Assembly: GCF_006715785.1 (NCBI RefSeq)
Contig: NZ_VFNX01000002.1
Coordinates: 558,001 to 622,000, forward strand
Direction of reading: 5' to 3'
Length of the DNA stretch: 64,000 bases
Origin: Streptomyces puniciscabiei
Lineage (GTDB): Bacteria > Actinomycetota > Actinomycetes > Streptomycetales > Streptomycetaceae
Under the pieces are notes generated by a model. That model saw only the letters and a list, made by a program, of their open reading frames with translations, was not told the origin of the DNA and ran no database searches. The stretch's first letter is position 1, and every line of letters starts with the position of its first letter. The position numbers were made by a program, and so were the translations under genes. Shown here piece by piece: positions 1 to 8,483 of the stretch.

Positions 1-240
1 CGGGCAGCGCGACCAGGACCGCCTCGCGGGGAGTGCTTGCAGGCCGGAGGCAGGTGCCGGTCGGCAGAGTCTCGCGGGCGATCACCTCCCGTCTTCCCAT
101 GCGGTGTTGACGCGACGTCGTCGCTGCGGCGTTCGGTGGTGCGCTTCGGCGGCTGTACCTCGCACACGTCGTGCCCTGCCGCGGCCAGGGCGCGGGCGTA
201 GTCAGGGCGGGCCGCTTCGAGCGCCGGCCGGGGAGCAACA
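1..240 (-). pseudogene. IS110-like transposase remnant, frameshifted and cut by the window edge
   Basis: Read on the minus strand, this stretch resembles the N-terminal (DEDD, RuvC-like) part of IS110-family transposases. One frame gives ARALAAAGHDVCEVQPPKRT, like the usual 'GLARALAAAGH-V-EV-RP-R' block. A second frame then gives IARETLPTG followed by RPASTPREAVLVAL, like the 'AAR-L-G ... REALR-LL' block that normally follows. The two blocks lie in different frames, so at least one frameshift separates them. No start codon or upstream catalytic Asp block is visible, and the fragment runs out of the window on the left. It is a dead remnant. The assignment rests on motif resemblance only. Confidence 0.45.
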
Positions 241-428
241 CCCCGGCGTAATGGCAGGCAGGCGACCGGGCAGGCACTACGCCCGTATCTGCCTCCGGTC
301 AGCCTCACGCATGTCCGGAAGCCGCCTCCCGGTGTGCGGCCCACGAAGTGACGACCCAGCGGGTGGAACCCGACCGTAGGACGGCCGGCCGGGCAGCGGC
401 ATCGGAGGACCTGCGAGCTGGGAAGAGG

Positions 429-1289
429 TCAGGTCGGGTGCACGAGAATGGCGCTCGTCACCTGTCCCGGTACGAAGTCCTGGGCGTCGTGCGGGGAGGC
501 GGCCAGGCGCTCCGAGTGAAAGGCGCTCGGCGTGCGGCCCGTCATCGACTTGAACGCGCGGTCGAAGTGCGGCTGATCGTGGTACCCGGCTTGCGTCGCG
601 GCGTCGGCCCAGCAGGCACCGGCCTCTTTCAGGCGCAGAGCCGCCTGCAGCCGCATCACCTGCGCCGCCCCCTTCGGTGTCAGCCCTGTCTGGCAGCGGA
701 AGCGCCGTTCGAGGTGGCGACGGCTCCAGCCGGTCTGTGCCGCGAGTTCCTCGACCCGTACCCTTCCACAGCTGCCCTGTATCCGGCGCCAGGACCACAC
801 CACCTCGGGGCTGACAGCAGGGCCTGCGTCGAGTGCCGCGCGCAGCACGCGGTCCAGTACGGCGAAGCGACTGTGCCAGTCCGGAAGCTGCGCCAGCCGG
901 GCGGACAGGCCTGCCCAGGGCCGACGGCAGAGGTCCTCGGGAGGAACGGACAGCCCAGCCCATTCGGACATGGGCACCCCGAACAGCCGGTAGGCGGCGA
1001 GGGGGCTGAGCAGGACGGTCACCCCGTGGATGAGTCCGGTGTGCTCGCCGATGGCGCCCGTCGTCCGGATGCCGCCGGCCAACGAGGAACCGCGCCACGT
1101 GCGTGCCGGGTCGCAGGAGTCGAGGACACGCAGGGGGTCGCCGAAGCCCAGCATCACCTTCACCACGCCGTCCGGGATCAGGAGTCTGCGCCGTGCTCCG
1201 ATCGCCTGGAAGCGAAAGCCGCGATAGCCCAGGACCTGATCGCGTAAGTCAGGGGCAGCGCGCCGTTCGAGCAGTTCGTGCCTGTACAT
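429..1289 (-). CDS. AraC-family transcriptional regulator with a TTA codon
   Basis: This is a 286-aa transcription factor. Residues about 1-120 form a DUF6597-like sensor domain, and residues about 180-250 form the AraC double helix-turn-helix. The first HTH is around EELAAQTGWSRRHLERRF. The second is around DAATQAGYHDQPHFDRAFK, with the conserved GY-D-P-HF-R-F-- signature. It faces away from the peptidoglycan-binding protein gene across 224 bp and may control it or act elsewhere; its ligand is unknown. Codon 15 (1245-1247) is TTA, the rarest Streptomyces codon, read only by the bldA tRNA. That predicts expression mainly during development or secondary metabolism. The minus-strand start is ATG at 1289. 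Confidence 0.85.
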   Translation of the reverse strand: MYRHELLERRAAPDLRDQVLGYRGFRFQAIGARRRLLIPDGVVKVMLGFGDPLRVLDSCDPARTWRGSSLAGGIRTTGAIGEHTGLIHGVTVLLSPLAAYRLFGVPMSEWAGLSVPPEDLCRRPWAGLSARLAQLPDWHSRFAVLDRVLRAALDAGPAVSPEVVWSWRRIQGSCGRVRVEELAAQTGWSRRHLERRFRCQTGLTPKGAAQVMRLQAALRLKEAGACWADAATQAGYHDQPHFDRAFKSMTGRTPSAFHSERLAASPHDAQDFVPGQVTSAILVHPT

Positions 1290-1513
1290 GGTCGATCCCC
1301 CCTAGGTCGACGTGAACACGGCAAAGACCGTAGATGATGCTCGTGCACGGCGGCGCAGACCGGGGGAAGTTGGCCAAATCAGGCACCGAGGGCCGGTAGG
1401 TCGCATTCGTACAAGCGTGGCCGCACGATCCCGGCAACGCTTGGGCCGACGCGGACGGCCGGTGACGGCGGTCGCGTCAAGGCTCAGCGGAATCCGACCG
1501 GAAAGAGGAAGCA

Positions 1514-1966
1514 ATGCGATCTTCTCTGACCAAGGTGCTCGTCACCGCCACCGCCGTCGTCGGGATTGCGGCCGGGAGTCTCGCGGGCGCGAGTGCGAGC
1601 GTGGCGGCACCGCAGGCGGCCGCCAGGCCCGCGGTCGGCAGCCGGTACGTCTCACCGCTCGCGGTGAACAACCTCGGCCTGGACACGGCCCGGGCAAAGA
1701 ACTGGCAGAGCTGCCTGAACGCCTGGGGCTTCGACGCCGGCACCGTCGACGGGCAACTGGGCACCAACAGCTGGAAGGCGGCGCAGAGGATGCTCAACGC
1801 CTGGGGCTACAACGCCGGCACCGTGGACGGGATCGTCGGCACCAACACGATCAAGGCGCTGCAGCGCTTTCTGAACAAACTCGGCTACAACGCCGGTGCC
1901 GTTGACGGGATCGCCGGATCGCAGACCAGGACCGCGTTCTGGAACTACAACGCCACAGGCTGCTGA
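1514..1966 (+). CDS. Secreted peptidoglycan-binding protein with three tandem repeats
   Basis: The product is 150 aa and begins with a Sec signal peptide: basic MRSSLTK, a hydrophobic core to about residue 28, and a likely cleavage near ASVAA. After a short linker come three peptidoglycan_binding_1-type repeats, at about residues 64-90, 91-115 and 117-141. Each is built around LNAWGY-NAGTVDG--GTNT. These domains bind cell-wall glycan or stem peptide and are usually joined to a hydrolase. Here no catalytic domain follows, so the protein is probably a cell-wall-associated binder. The start is ATG 1514, preceded by GAAAGAGGAAGCA. No downstream partner is in operon with it. Confidence 0.85.
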   Translation: MRSSLTKVLVTATAVVGIAAGSLAGASASVAAPQAAARPAVGSRYVSPLAVNNLGLDTARAKNWQSCLNAWGFDAGTVDGQLGTNSWKAAQRMLNAWGYNAGTVDGIVGTNTIKALQRFLNKLGYNAGAVDGIAGSQTRTAFWNYNATGC

Positions 1967-2099
1967 GTCAGCCGGCAGGCTGGATCCAGGACCTGAACGG
2001 GGGCATCGCGGCAGGACAGCTGTGTGCAGGACGGCCAAGTTCTGGAAGTCTGGGGGCACGTGAGGAGAGCGTGGAGGATTCCGACGTGCTCGCGCCGGC

Positions 2100-2210
2100 G
2101 GTCCAGGGCGCACTTGAGGGCATCGGGTCCCCGACGAGGAAGACGTCCTCCGCCGGGGCCTCGATGCGCCGGGACACCGCCACCACGGCCTCGCCTGTCG
2201 CACTCGTCAT
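2100..2210 (-). pseudogene. N-terminal remnant of an SRPBCC (polyketide cyclase-like) gene
   Basis: On the minus strand an ATG at 2210 opens a peptide beginning MTSATGEAVVAVSRRIEAPA, followed by EDVFLVGDP. This matches the usual opening of Streptomyces SRPBCC-fold proteins, where a first strand with RRIEAPA-DVF is followed by a DP and a LDGSG turn. After GDP the frame becomes nonsense, and a neighbouring frame contains ALDRRR in the place expected for ALDGSG, so a frameshift is likely. Nothing recognisable continues towards 1970. Only about 35 of some 150 residues remain. The rest of 1967-2326 shows no gene. Confidence 0.35.
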
Positions 2211-2326
2211 CCGCGCGCCCCGCCAACCGCAGAGCATGAGCGCGACTCCGGCCTGGACGCTGCACCGGAGGTACCACAACCCCTGGCCGAGCACGTACGA
2301 GGCTCCCCTGGGCGCACTCCCGCCGT

Positions 2327-4840
2327 TCACGACCTCTTCTCGAACAGTTTTACGAGGTCCCGGGTGCGGGCGGTGTCCGGGTGGTCGGCGCCGAGCACCC
2401 GGTCCTGATCGGCGAGCAGGCCGCGCAGGACCTGGTGGGCGACGGGCAGCTCGCGGGCCTTGACGAGCCAGTCGACGAGGTCGCCGCGTGCGGCCAGGAC
2501 CTGCGGATGGTCGGGATGAAGGAACTTCTCGTAGTCGTCGATCAGCACGGTGAACTCGGTGATCGCACGCTGGACATGACCGGCTTTGCCGAGCAGCATC
2601 GCGATGTTGCGCCGGGTGCTCAGGGTGTGCGAATTGGCCACCCCCAGGACCCGGGTCTCGATGGGCAACAACTTGCTCAGCTGGACGAGACCAGCCCGGG
2701 GATTCACCTCGCCGACCCAACTGCCCAGATTGCCCCGCGCAGTGAGCGTGTCCTCGTCATCGGGCCCGCATTCCCGCTCGAACAGCGGGACCAGTTCGCG
2801 GAACGCCTGAATCGCACCCGGGATGTCGCCGTTCTCGCCGCGCCACCGTGCGAGGTTGCCCCGGGACACGAGAGTCTTGCGGTGATGAGGGCCGTGCACC
2901 TGGCCGCGGCGCTCCACCAGCCGCTCGAACTCCCGTAGGGCTGCGGCGGTGTCGCCGGCCTCACCCAGAAAGGCGGCGAAGTTGCCCCAGTCGTCCAGGG
3001 CCTCGTCCTCGTCCTCGCCGCACGTGCGGGTGCGCTCGGCGATCAGGGTTCTCAGTTGCTCCGCGGCAAGGGCCGGCCGGCCCGACACCGACAGCCAGAC
3101 CGCATGTCGTCCGCGCGCGAGGAAGGTGTCCCGGTGCCGCGCGCCCAAGCGTTCGGCGGCGGTGGCGGCGAGTTCACGGAAATGATCGGCGGCAGCGTGG
3201 ACATGGCCGCTCCGGCCGAGACTCTCCCCCAGGCCGTACAGCAGGGTGTGCCCGTCCGGCTGCCACAGCGCGTCGCCCCCGCATCTGATGACCGCGCGAG
3301 CGTTGTGACGCAGCGACTCCTCCAGTTCGGGCCTGAAGCTCTTGTTCGCCATGTCCACGACCGCGTCGGCGACCGCCCGCACCCGCCGATCCCAGGGCTG
3401 CGCCGCTGCCGGGTCGTGCTGCATCGCTTCCCGGCTCGCCCGCTGCACCAGGGCGTGCGCCTTCACCTCGCGCCATTGGTCGGCCTGGTCGTCGGTGACC
3501 AGGTTCAGCCGGTGCAGCACCCGCAGGGATCTGCGCACCTCCCGTGCCCGTACCGCGCGCCCGAGCCACTCCTCCAGGCAGGTCAGCGTCGCGGGCGCGG
3601 TGAACAGGTCCCGCGGCATCCCGGCCGGATCCAGGAGTGAGGCCAGGAGCATCACGGCCGGCACGACACCTCCGGGCATCAGGCGGGAGGCCAGGTCCAG
3701 CGAGATGGCCCAGGTGGTCTCCACCGGGTCCGGGTAGGGCTCCGGGAACTCGGCAGGCCGGGGAAACAGCTCCTCCAGGCGGGTTCGGTACTCGGCGAAC
3801 TCCGCGCGGTAGGCCTCGACCGTCATGCCCTCCTGGAGCAGGTAGGCGGCCGCGTGCGACAGCGCCAGCGGCAGTCGCCCCAGATCCTCGGCCAGCTCGG
3901 ACAGCCGGCTGTCGGGCGGGGTGCTCGGACCGCTTCTCCGGCGTCGGCCCGCGTGACCGGCGAGCTTGCCGCGCAGAAACGTCAGCGCCTGCTCCGGGGT
4001 GTACATGCCGACCTCGATGACGCGTCGCCCCGCCCGCCACAGCCCTTCGTCGCGGTAGCGGGTGGTCACGATCACCTGGCCCGCTTCCGTCGGCTCCGGC
4101 CACCACGGCAGCACCTCCGTCGGCAGCTGGACGTCGTCCAGCACGATCAGCCACGGCTGCGTGGTGACCGACAGCCACTCCATCAACTGCTCGGCCGCCC
4201 GTTCCGGCTCGCCGGCGTCGGCCCCCAGCAACCGGGCCGCGGCCTGTGCGTACGCCGTGACGACCTGGTGCACGTCGCGGGCGGACGCCCAGATGATCAA
4301 CCTCAGTTCGGGCCGGCGCCAGACCTGCCACACATAGTGGGCGGCCAGCTGTGTCTTGCCGACTCCGCCCAGCCCGGACAGCACCCGCTCGCGTTGTGTG
4401 AGCACCACCGACTGACCGGCCTCGACGGCCTCGGACACGGGGGCCAGCTCGGTTCGCTGCACGAAGGTGTCCGCCGTGCCGGGGGGCCTGCCGATCCGCA
4501 CCAACCCCGTCTCCGGGCCGGTCGCACGGCCGACCGCGTCGTAGAAGCGGGCCTTCCAGTACTGCGGCGTGGCCAGCGCGCCGGGCAGGTCGGGGTTGCC
4601 GTCCTGGCGGTGCAGGCAGGCGGTGACAAACGACTCCAGCGTCTTCCTGCGGACCGTGTGCCTGGCGGCCAGCAGGTTGCTCACGGTCTGGTCGGAGATC
4701 GCCTGCGTCTGGTCGCTGAACTGGGACCGGCGCGCCACCTCGGCCGGAGCGAGGTTCCCGGCCCGCGCCAGCAGATCGCGGAGCACCTTCGCCCCGCGTT
4801 CACGCGCCGCCTGCTGTGCGGCGTCGTCCTGTGCGCCCAT
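2327..4840 (-). CDS. STAND-class NTPase: HTH/NB-ARC/TPR protein
   Basis: This is an 837-aa signalling NTPase of the kind found in apoptotic-type regulators, SARP-like regulators and anti-phage sensors. Residues about 15-75 look like an XRE-type helical domain (SDQTVSNLLAARHTVRRKTL). NB-ARC follows, with a P-loop GLGGVGKTQ (about 156-164), Walker B WLIVLDDV (about 230-237) and a later GRLPLALSHAAAYL (GxPLAL) motif. From about residue 545 to the end there are kinesin-light-chain-like TPRs of about 42 aa, marked by repeated LG--H-DT--AR-NLA elements. No separate effector domain is visible. The start at 4840 has GAGTGGGGGAC upstream. The frame stays open to 5512, but nothing there resembles the family. 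A small ORF diverges from it 135 bp away. Confidence 0.85.
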   Translation of the reverse strand: MGAQDDAAQQAARERGAKVLRDLLARAGNLAPAEVARRSQFSDQTQAISDQTVSNLLAARHTVRRKTLESFVTACLHRQDGNPDLPGALATPQYWKARFYDAVGRATGPETGLVRIGRPPGTADTFVQRTELAPVSEAVEAGQSVVLTQRERVLSGLGGVGKTQLAAHYVWQVWRRPELRLIIWASARDVHQVVTAYAQAAARLLGADAGEPERAAEQLMEWLSVTTQPWLIVLDDVQLPTEVLPWWPEPTEAGQVIVTTRYRDEGLWRAGRRVIEVGMYTPEQALTFLRGKLAGHAGRRRRSGPSTPPDSRLSELAEDLGRLPLALSHAAAYLLQEGMTVEAYRAEFAEYRTRLEELFPRPAEFPEPYPDPVETTWAISLDLASRLMPGGVVPAVMLLASLLDPAGMPRDLFTAPATLTCLEEWLGRAVRAREVRRSLRVLHRLNLVTDDQADQWREVKAHALVQRASREAMQHDPAAAQPWDRRVRAVADAVVDMANKSFRPELEESLRHNARAVIRCGGDALWQPDGHTLLYGLGESLGRSGHVHAAADHFRELAATAAERLGARHRDTFLARGRHAVWLSVSGRPALAAEQLRTLIAERTRTCGEDEDEALDDWGNFAAFLGEAGDTAAALREFERLVERRGQVHGPHHRKTLVSRGNLARWRGENGDIPGAIQAFRELVPLFERECGPDDEDTLTARGNLGSWVGEVNPRAGLVQLSKLLPIETRVLGVANSHTLSTRRNIAMLLGKAGHVQRAITEFTVLIDDYEKFLHPDHPQVLAARGDLVDWLVKARELPVAHQVLRGLLADQDRVLGADHPDTARTRDLVKLFEKRS

Positions 4841-4975
4841 GTCCCCCACTCGCCCTCGTCCTCGCAGTCCCGTGCCAAGTTCCGCCAAGTTCCGGGGCTT
4901 GGCCCATGTGCCGGGCCCAGGCCGTGTACTGACGCCTGCCACCCCCGCACACGCGATGACACCAGGAGGTTCGCC

Positions 4976-5119
4976 ATGACCCGCATTCACCCTTGCCGCC
5001 GCCAGGCACACCGAGACATCCCCCGGCTCGCCCCCACCCTGGCCGGTGCCGCGCTCGCCGGCGTGGTCCGCGCGGTGATCGGCTGCCTGATCGAGCACTT
5101 GGGCCGCTTGTGGGCGTGA
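4976..5119 (+). CDS. Putative 47-aa hydrophobic small protein divergent from the STAND gene
   Basis: An ATG at 4976 is preceded by a near-perfect Shine-Dalgarno (CACCAGGAGGTTCGCC) and opens a 47-codon frame ending in TGA. The product begins MTRIHPCRRQAHRD and then has a hydrophobic stretch, LAPTLAGAALAGVVRAVIG, long enough for one membrane helix. It ends IEHLGRLWA. It starts 135 bp from, and runs away from, the STAND NTPase gene. No domain was recognised. It could be a small membrane partner, a toxin-like peptide or a chance ORF. The strong ribosome site and the absence of any overlapping gene argue for translation. Confidence 0.45.
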   Translation: MTRIHPCRRQAHRDIPRLAPTLAGAALAGVVRAVIGCLIEHLGRLWA

Positions 5120-5530
5120 CCCCCGCTGCCTCGCCTCCCGCCCACGGCAGCCGCGTGCGCCGCCCCCCCTTCTCCCCGAGAACCTTGCGCAGAGCAGTCG
5201 TATCCCAGCTCCTGCATGACTGCCACGGTTTGTCGGAAACCGGCCGGAACTGCGCACGGCCTGCTGCGAAATGAGCGTGGCATCCCCGCAGATCGCATGG
5301 CTGACTGCCGGGCCGCCTGCCCAGGCTGGAGAGTGTCTGAGAAGGCCGGTCACCGGGATGTGCGCCGGTACCGGGGTGATGGCGCACTCTCCGGGGGCTG
5401 GGATGGGCGCCCTGGCGGACGTCCCGCGAGCACACGGGGTGTGAGATCGTCCCGCACCTCGCGGCGGTCGTGCGGCTGACCGCCCTACGGGATCGTGACC
5501 CGAGAGGGGCACGTCGGCCAGGGACGGCCG
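5120..5530. other. Intergenic region without a recognisable gene
   Basis: About 410 bp lie between the small ORF and the stop of the PPOX gene. Open frames exist on both strands, but none has a ribosome site, family-like sequence or coding-like pattern. Confidence 0.6.
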
Positions 5531-5992
5531 TTAATCCAGCCACGTCCCGTCGCGCATGACGACTCTTCCGCGCAGCTCCGGCTCGCCGCGCCAAGCGCGC
5601 ACAGCCCTCGGGACCACGCGTACATACAGAAAGGAACCTTCCTCCCCGCGTGGATCCCACCCGAACTTGTCGGCGAACGCCTCCGCTGCGTCTTTGGGCA
5701 CCTCCTGGTCCGGGAAACACTCCGCCTCACCCTGGAGGAGCACCACGTCGAAGGTGTCCGGTAGCGCAAGGCGCACGCGCGGCTCCTTGCGGACGTTCCG
5801 CGCAGTCACGGAAGTGGCGCTGGTGCACATCCACACTGCTCGCCCATCCCACAGGAACCACAGCGGCACCTGGTGCGGCCCGTGATCAGGGTGAGCCGTC
5901 GACACCCATACATCCCGCTCGGCAGCGAGCCGCTGTCGAGCGTCGCGGACACGCTCCGCCGTCTCGCGACGAACGATTCCTGTGGTCTCCAT
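5531..5992 (-). CDS. Pyridoxamine 5'-phosphate oxidase-family (PPOX) flavin/F420 enzyme
   Basis: The product is 153 aa with the split-barrel fold of the PPOX superfamily, which binds FMN or F420. The core is visible as WVSTAHPDHGPHQVPLWFLW (first strands), then TSATSVTARNVRKEPRVRLAL (cofactor-contacting region) and VVLLQGEAE. The C-terminal part has FLYVRVVPRAVRAW, typical of the closing strand. Actinobacterial members often reduce quinones or other electrophiles with F420H2, but the substrate cannot be told from sequence. The start is taken as ATG 5992 (METTGIVRRET), because the 20 in-frame codons upstream do not look like the family. It ends with TAA, a rare stop in this DNA. Confidence 0.75.
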   Translation of the reverse strand: METTGIVRRETAERVRDARQRLAAERDVWVSTAHPDHGPHQVPLWFLWDGRAVWMCTSATSVTARNVRKEPRVRLALPDTFDVVLLQGEAECFPDQEVPKDAAEAFADKFGWDPRGEEGSFLYVRVVPRAVRAWRGEPELRGRVVMRDGTWLD

Positions 5993-6215
5993 GAGGACCG
6001 ACCCTAGCCACGCAGGCGCGAAGCGCGCCTGAGGCGCAGGACCTGGTCCCAACGACCGTGGAACCTCTCGGCTTTTGGCTCGGAGCCACCGACTTCAATG
6101 CTGGGAGGTTGTGAGAGTGACCCAACGGGTCCAGGAGGGGCGGCGAAGGACGAGGCCGGCAGGTGGGCTGGATTCATGGTCGCCTTCGCACGTCCCACTG
6201 CCTGAGGAACCGCCC

Positions 6216-6606
6216 GTGTCTCAAATACCGCCCCATGGCGGCATGAACGCCTCGTACACCTCGGCGCAGATACGACGCAACCGCCTGATCTTCCTCGGTC
6301 TGGTCCTGGTCCTCGCGGGCATGGTGGCGTTCTGGGCCTTGGGGCCGTACGACACGAAGGACCAGTCCGCGACGCTCAAGGCCGGTGACTGCTTCCAGAA
6401 CATCGGGACGGACAAGGAGGCCGAGACCAAGAAGCTCGACTGCACCGACCCGCACGCCGACTACAAGGTCCTCAAGGGTCAAGGACGCAGTCGTCGACAC
6501 CTTGGCATGCTCCGACGTCCCGGGCACGACCGGCTCGCTCACCCAGGCGGACCCCGGAAAGTGGTTCGTCGTCTGCTTCAAGGACAACGACGAGAAGGGC
6601 CGCTGA
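6216..6606 (+). pseudogene. LppU-like small membrane-anchored protein, frameshifted
   Basis: Translation from GTG 6216 (GAGGAA upstream) gives a short cytosolic part. One membrane helix follows (LIFLGLVLVLAGMVAFWALG), then an extracytoplasmic domain starting LKAGDCFQNIG and reaching DYKVLKG near 6478. The sequence then continues in the next frame as VKDAVVDTLACSDVPGTTG and ends WFVVCFKDND at 6606. Together the halves make a standard four-cysteine LppU/SCO3897-type domain (cysteines in DCFQ, LDCTD, LACSD, VVCFK). One base-scale shift near 6480 therefore separates two intact halves. Unless it is a sequencing error or programmed shift, the gene is disrupted. If repaired, it would be about 130 aa. 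Confidence 0.6.
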
Positions 6607-6670
6607 ACCACACCTCGGTGCGGCGGAAAAGCCGTTGAAGCAGCGACCGGCCGTCCGCAAGGCTGCCGCC

Positions 6671-7285
6671 ATGGGTTCCCCGAACTTCACCGCACCTCCG
6701 CCCGATCCCGAACCCCCTGCCGTCGACGCCTTCCTCTCCGCCGTCGACCACGCGATGAACAGCAACACCTTGCTGCTCACGGCGGATTGCGACGTGCCCG
6801 TCGTAGCCGGGAACCGCCAGGAAGTCCTGCGCGCTTTCCTGCGCAGTGCCCTGTTCCAGCGGCTGATGCGTGCCGCCGACGTGCGCCGCAACTGGTACAA
6901 CCTGACGGACGAGTACGACAGCCAGCCCTTCGAGCACCCGCTCCTGCGCGAGGGCTTCCGCGCCACGGTCAGCCCACTCGATCACGCAGGCTTCCTGGCA
7001 CGGCTGCGCTGGATGCTCTGCGAGGCGTTCAGCCCCTACAACCACCACTACCCGGCGGCGGACGCCGAGCAGCTGGTGCGCGGCTTCGCCCGGGAACTGC
7101 TCGGCGCAGACGGCCCGGCATGGTCCTTCGCCGCTGTCAGCCCCGATTTCCTGCGCTCCACCGGCTACTACAGTGGCGAGGATCCGCAGCCGCCGGTGTA
7201 TTTCGATGGCAGTGGCTCCGACACCGCCACGTTCGTCCACCGGGACCGCACCTTTCACCTGCTGCTGACGAACGGCTCGCCCTGA
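6671..7285 (+). CDS. Hypothetical protein
   Basis: This is a soluble 204-aa product with no signal peptide or membrane helix. No domain was recognised. It is rich in aromatic residues (NWYNLTDEYDSQPFEHPLL, FSPYNHHYP, TGYYSGEDPQPPVYF) and reads like a conserved globular fold. The start is placed at ATG 6671 (MGSPNFTAPP), because the earlier TTG at 6635 has a poor ribosome site. The gene follows the broken LppU-like gene by 64 bp and precedes another unknown gene by 125 bp on the same strand. It may be part of a small transcription unit, but no shared function is evident. Confidence 0.55.
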   Translation: MGSPNFTAPPPDPEPPAVDAFLSAVDHAMNSNTLLLTADCDVPVVAGNRQEVLRAFLRSALFQRLMRAADVRRNWYNLTDEYDSQPFEHPLLREGFRATVSPLDHAGFLARLRWMLCEAFSPYNHHYPAADAEQLVRGFARELLGADGPAWSFAAVSPDFLRSTGYYSGEDPQPPVYFDGSGSDTATFVHRDRTFHLLLTNGSP

Positions 7286-7410
7286 GAGAGGGCCTGTTCC
7301 AGGGCGTCGCTGCGCACATCGACCGCCCGGACCCACCGCTCGAAGAATACGATCGCAGCGTAAGGACGGCCCGCGTGAGGGGGCGTGCCGTGGTCCGCTG
7401 GGAGGGATCT

Positions 7411-8022
7411 ATGCCTGACGGCGAACGGGACGCGCCGGCCGAGGCCCGGCAGGACGGATGTTCAGGGCTGTCCCTCGGCGACGCAGGCCGGCCGGGGCAC
7501 GGGACACTCGTGCTGTCGCGGGCTCCGGGAGGTTGTCGCGACGCCGCTCGCGGCTATGCCGTGCTGCTCGACCACGCGCAGGTGGGCAGCATCCGTCGAG
7601 GGCAGACGCTGCGCTTTCAAGTGCCATCGGGACTGCATCGTCTGCAGCTGAAGATCGCCTGGTGTTCCAGTCCGCCGCTCACCGCCGTGGTCGAGCCGGG
7701 CAGCACGGTCTACTTCTGCTGCGCGCCCGGCGGTCACCCGTTCGACGGGCTCGACGACATCCTCGGCAACCCGGGCAACTACATCGCCCTGCAGCAGACG
7801 CCGGAGCCGGCCGACATGGAGAAGATCCGGCTGGATCCGAGCGGACGCGTGCTGATGGGCGCGTACTTCGGTCTTCTCGGAGGAGGCATCACCGTCGTGG
7901 CAGCCCAGGTCTGGCACCTCCCAGGTCCGGTGGGCGGTGCGAGCCTGGCCGTCACTCTCCTCTCGCTCATCGTCGCCCAGCTCGGCAGGCGCCACAGGGC
8001 CAGACAGCGCCGTGGCAAGTGA
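7411..8022 (+). CDS. Hypothetical protein with C-terminal membrane segments
   Basis: The product is 203 aa, beginning at ATG 7411 after a good Shine-Dalgarno (GGGAGGGATCT). Its N-terminal 130 residues look like a beta-rich soluble domain (GTLVLSRAPGG, YAVLLDHAQVGSIRRGQTL, VEPGSTVYFCCAPGG). This layout recalls bacterial domains in which a bound-ligand or lipid-type signal is sensed next to the membrane, but no family is claimed. The last 60 residues contain two hydrophobic stretches (GAYFGLLGGGITVVAAQVW and GGASLAVTLLSLIVAQLG) and a basic tail (RRHRARQRRGK), so the protein is probably membrane-anchored at its C-terminus. It is same-strand with the preceding unknown gene. Confidence 0.6.
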   Translation: MPDGERDAPAEARQDGCSGLSLGDAGRPGHGTLVLSRAPGGCRDAARGYAVLLDHAQVGSIRRGQTLRFQVPSGLHRLQLKIAWCSSPPLTAVVEPGSTVYFCCAPGGHPFDGLDDILGNPGNYIALQQTPEPADMEKIRLDPSGRVLMGAYFGLLGGGITVVAAQVWHLPGPVGGASLAVTLLSLIVAQLGRRHRARQRRGK

Positions 8023-8483
8023 TGACGTGCGAAGCCGGCCTACTGCTCCGCTGGCTTCGGGCTGCAGTGGGCGGCTCAATGCGCGAGCCCGACGACGGTG
8101 CGGGTGCTGGGCCGGCGCCGGTGCAGGCCGGCGCGTCGTGACCGGCCGGGGTGAGGCGGGCGGCCCGCAGGATGGGCCGTTCCTCGTTCGCCGACAGCTC
8201 CGAGCGCATCTCCCGATCAGCCGGCTCCGCCGGCCCCCGGTGCCTGGCGTCGGTTCCACCGCCTGTTGACGGCGTGAGCGAAGGTCACCCGACGACACCC
8301 AGCCCCGCAAGGCTTCCCGCTCACCCTCACGCGGCTTCGTCTGGAAGTCGCACGTGGACCTCAACCCCTGTGTTACGCCTCTGTGACGGTGAACGGACGA
8401 TTCGAAGATCAGGGCCTGCCAAGCTCGGCTTCAGCGAGCGACTCGACCAGTCGACCAGTCCAGGTTCCTGGGGGAATACAGAC
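8023..8483. other. Intergenic region without a recognisable gene
   Basis: This is about 460 bp before the TolB-like gene. No frame looks coding. A short direct repeat (TCGACCAG twice at about 8447-8460) lies just upstream of the ribosome site of the next gene and could be part of its control region. Confidence 0.55.

Noticed and set aside
4841..5512. A 224-codon N-terminal extension of the STAND NTPase frame
   Set aside because: The open frame continues, but the extra part resembles nothing, crosses the small divergent ORF and its ribosome site, and the ATG at 4840 has a good site of its own.
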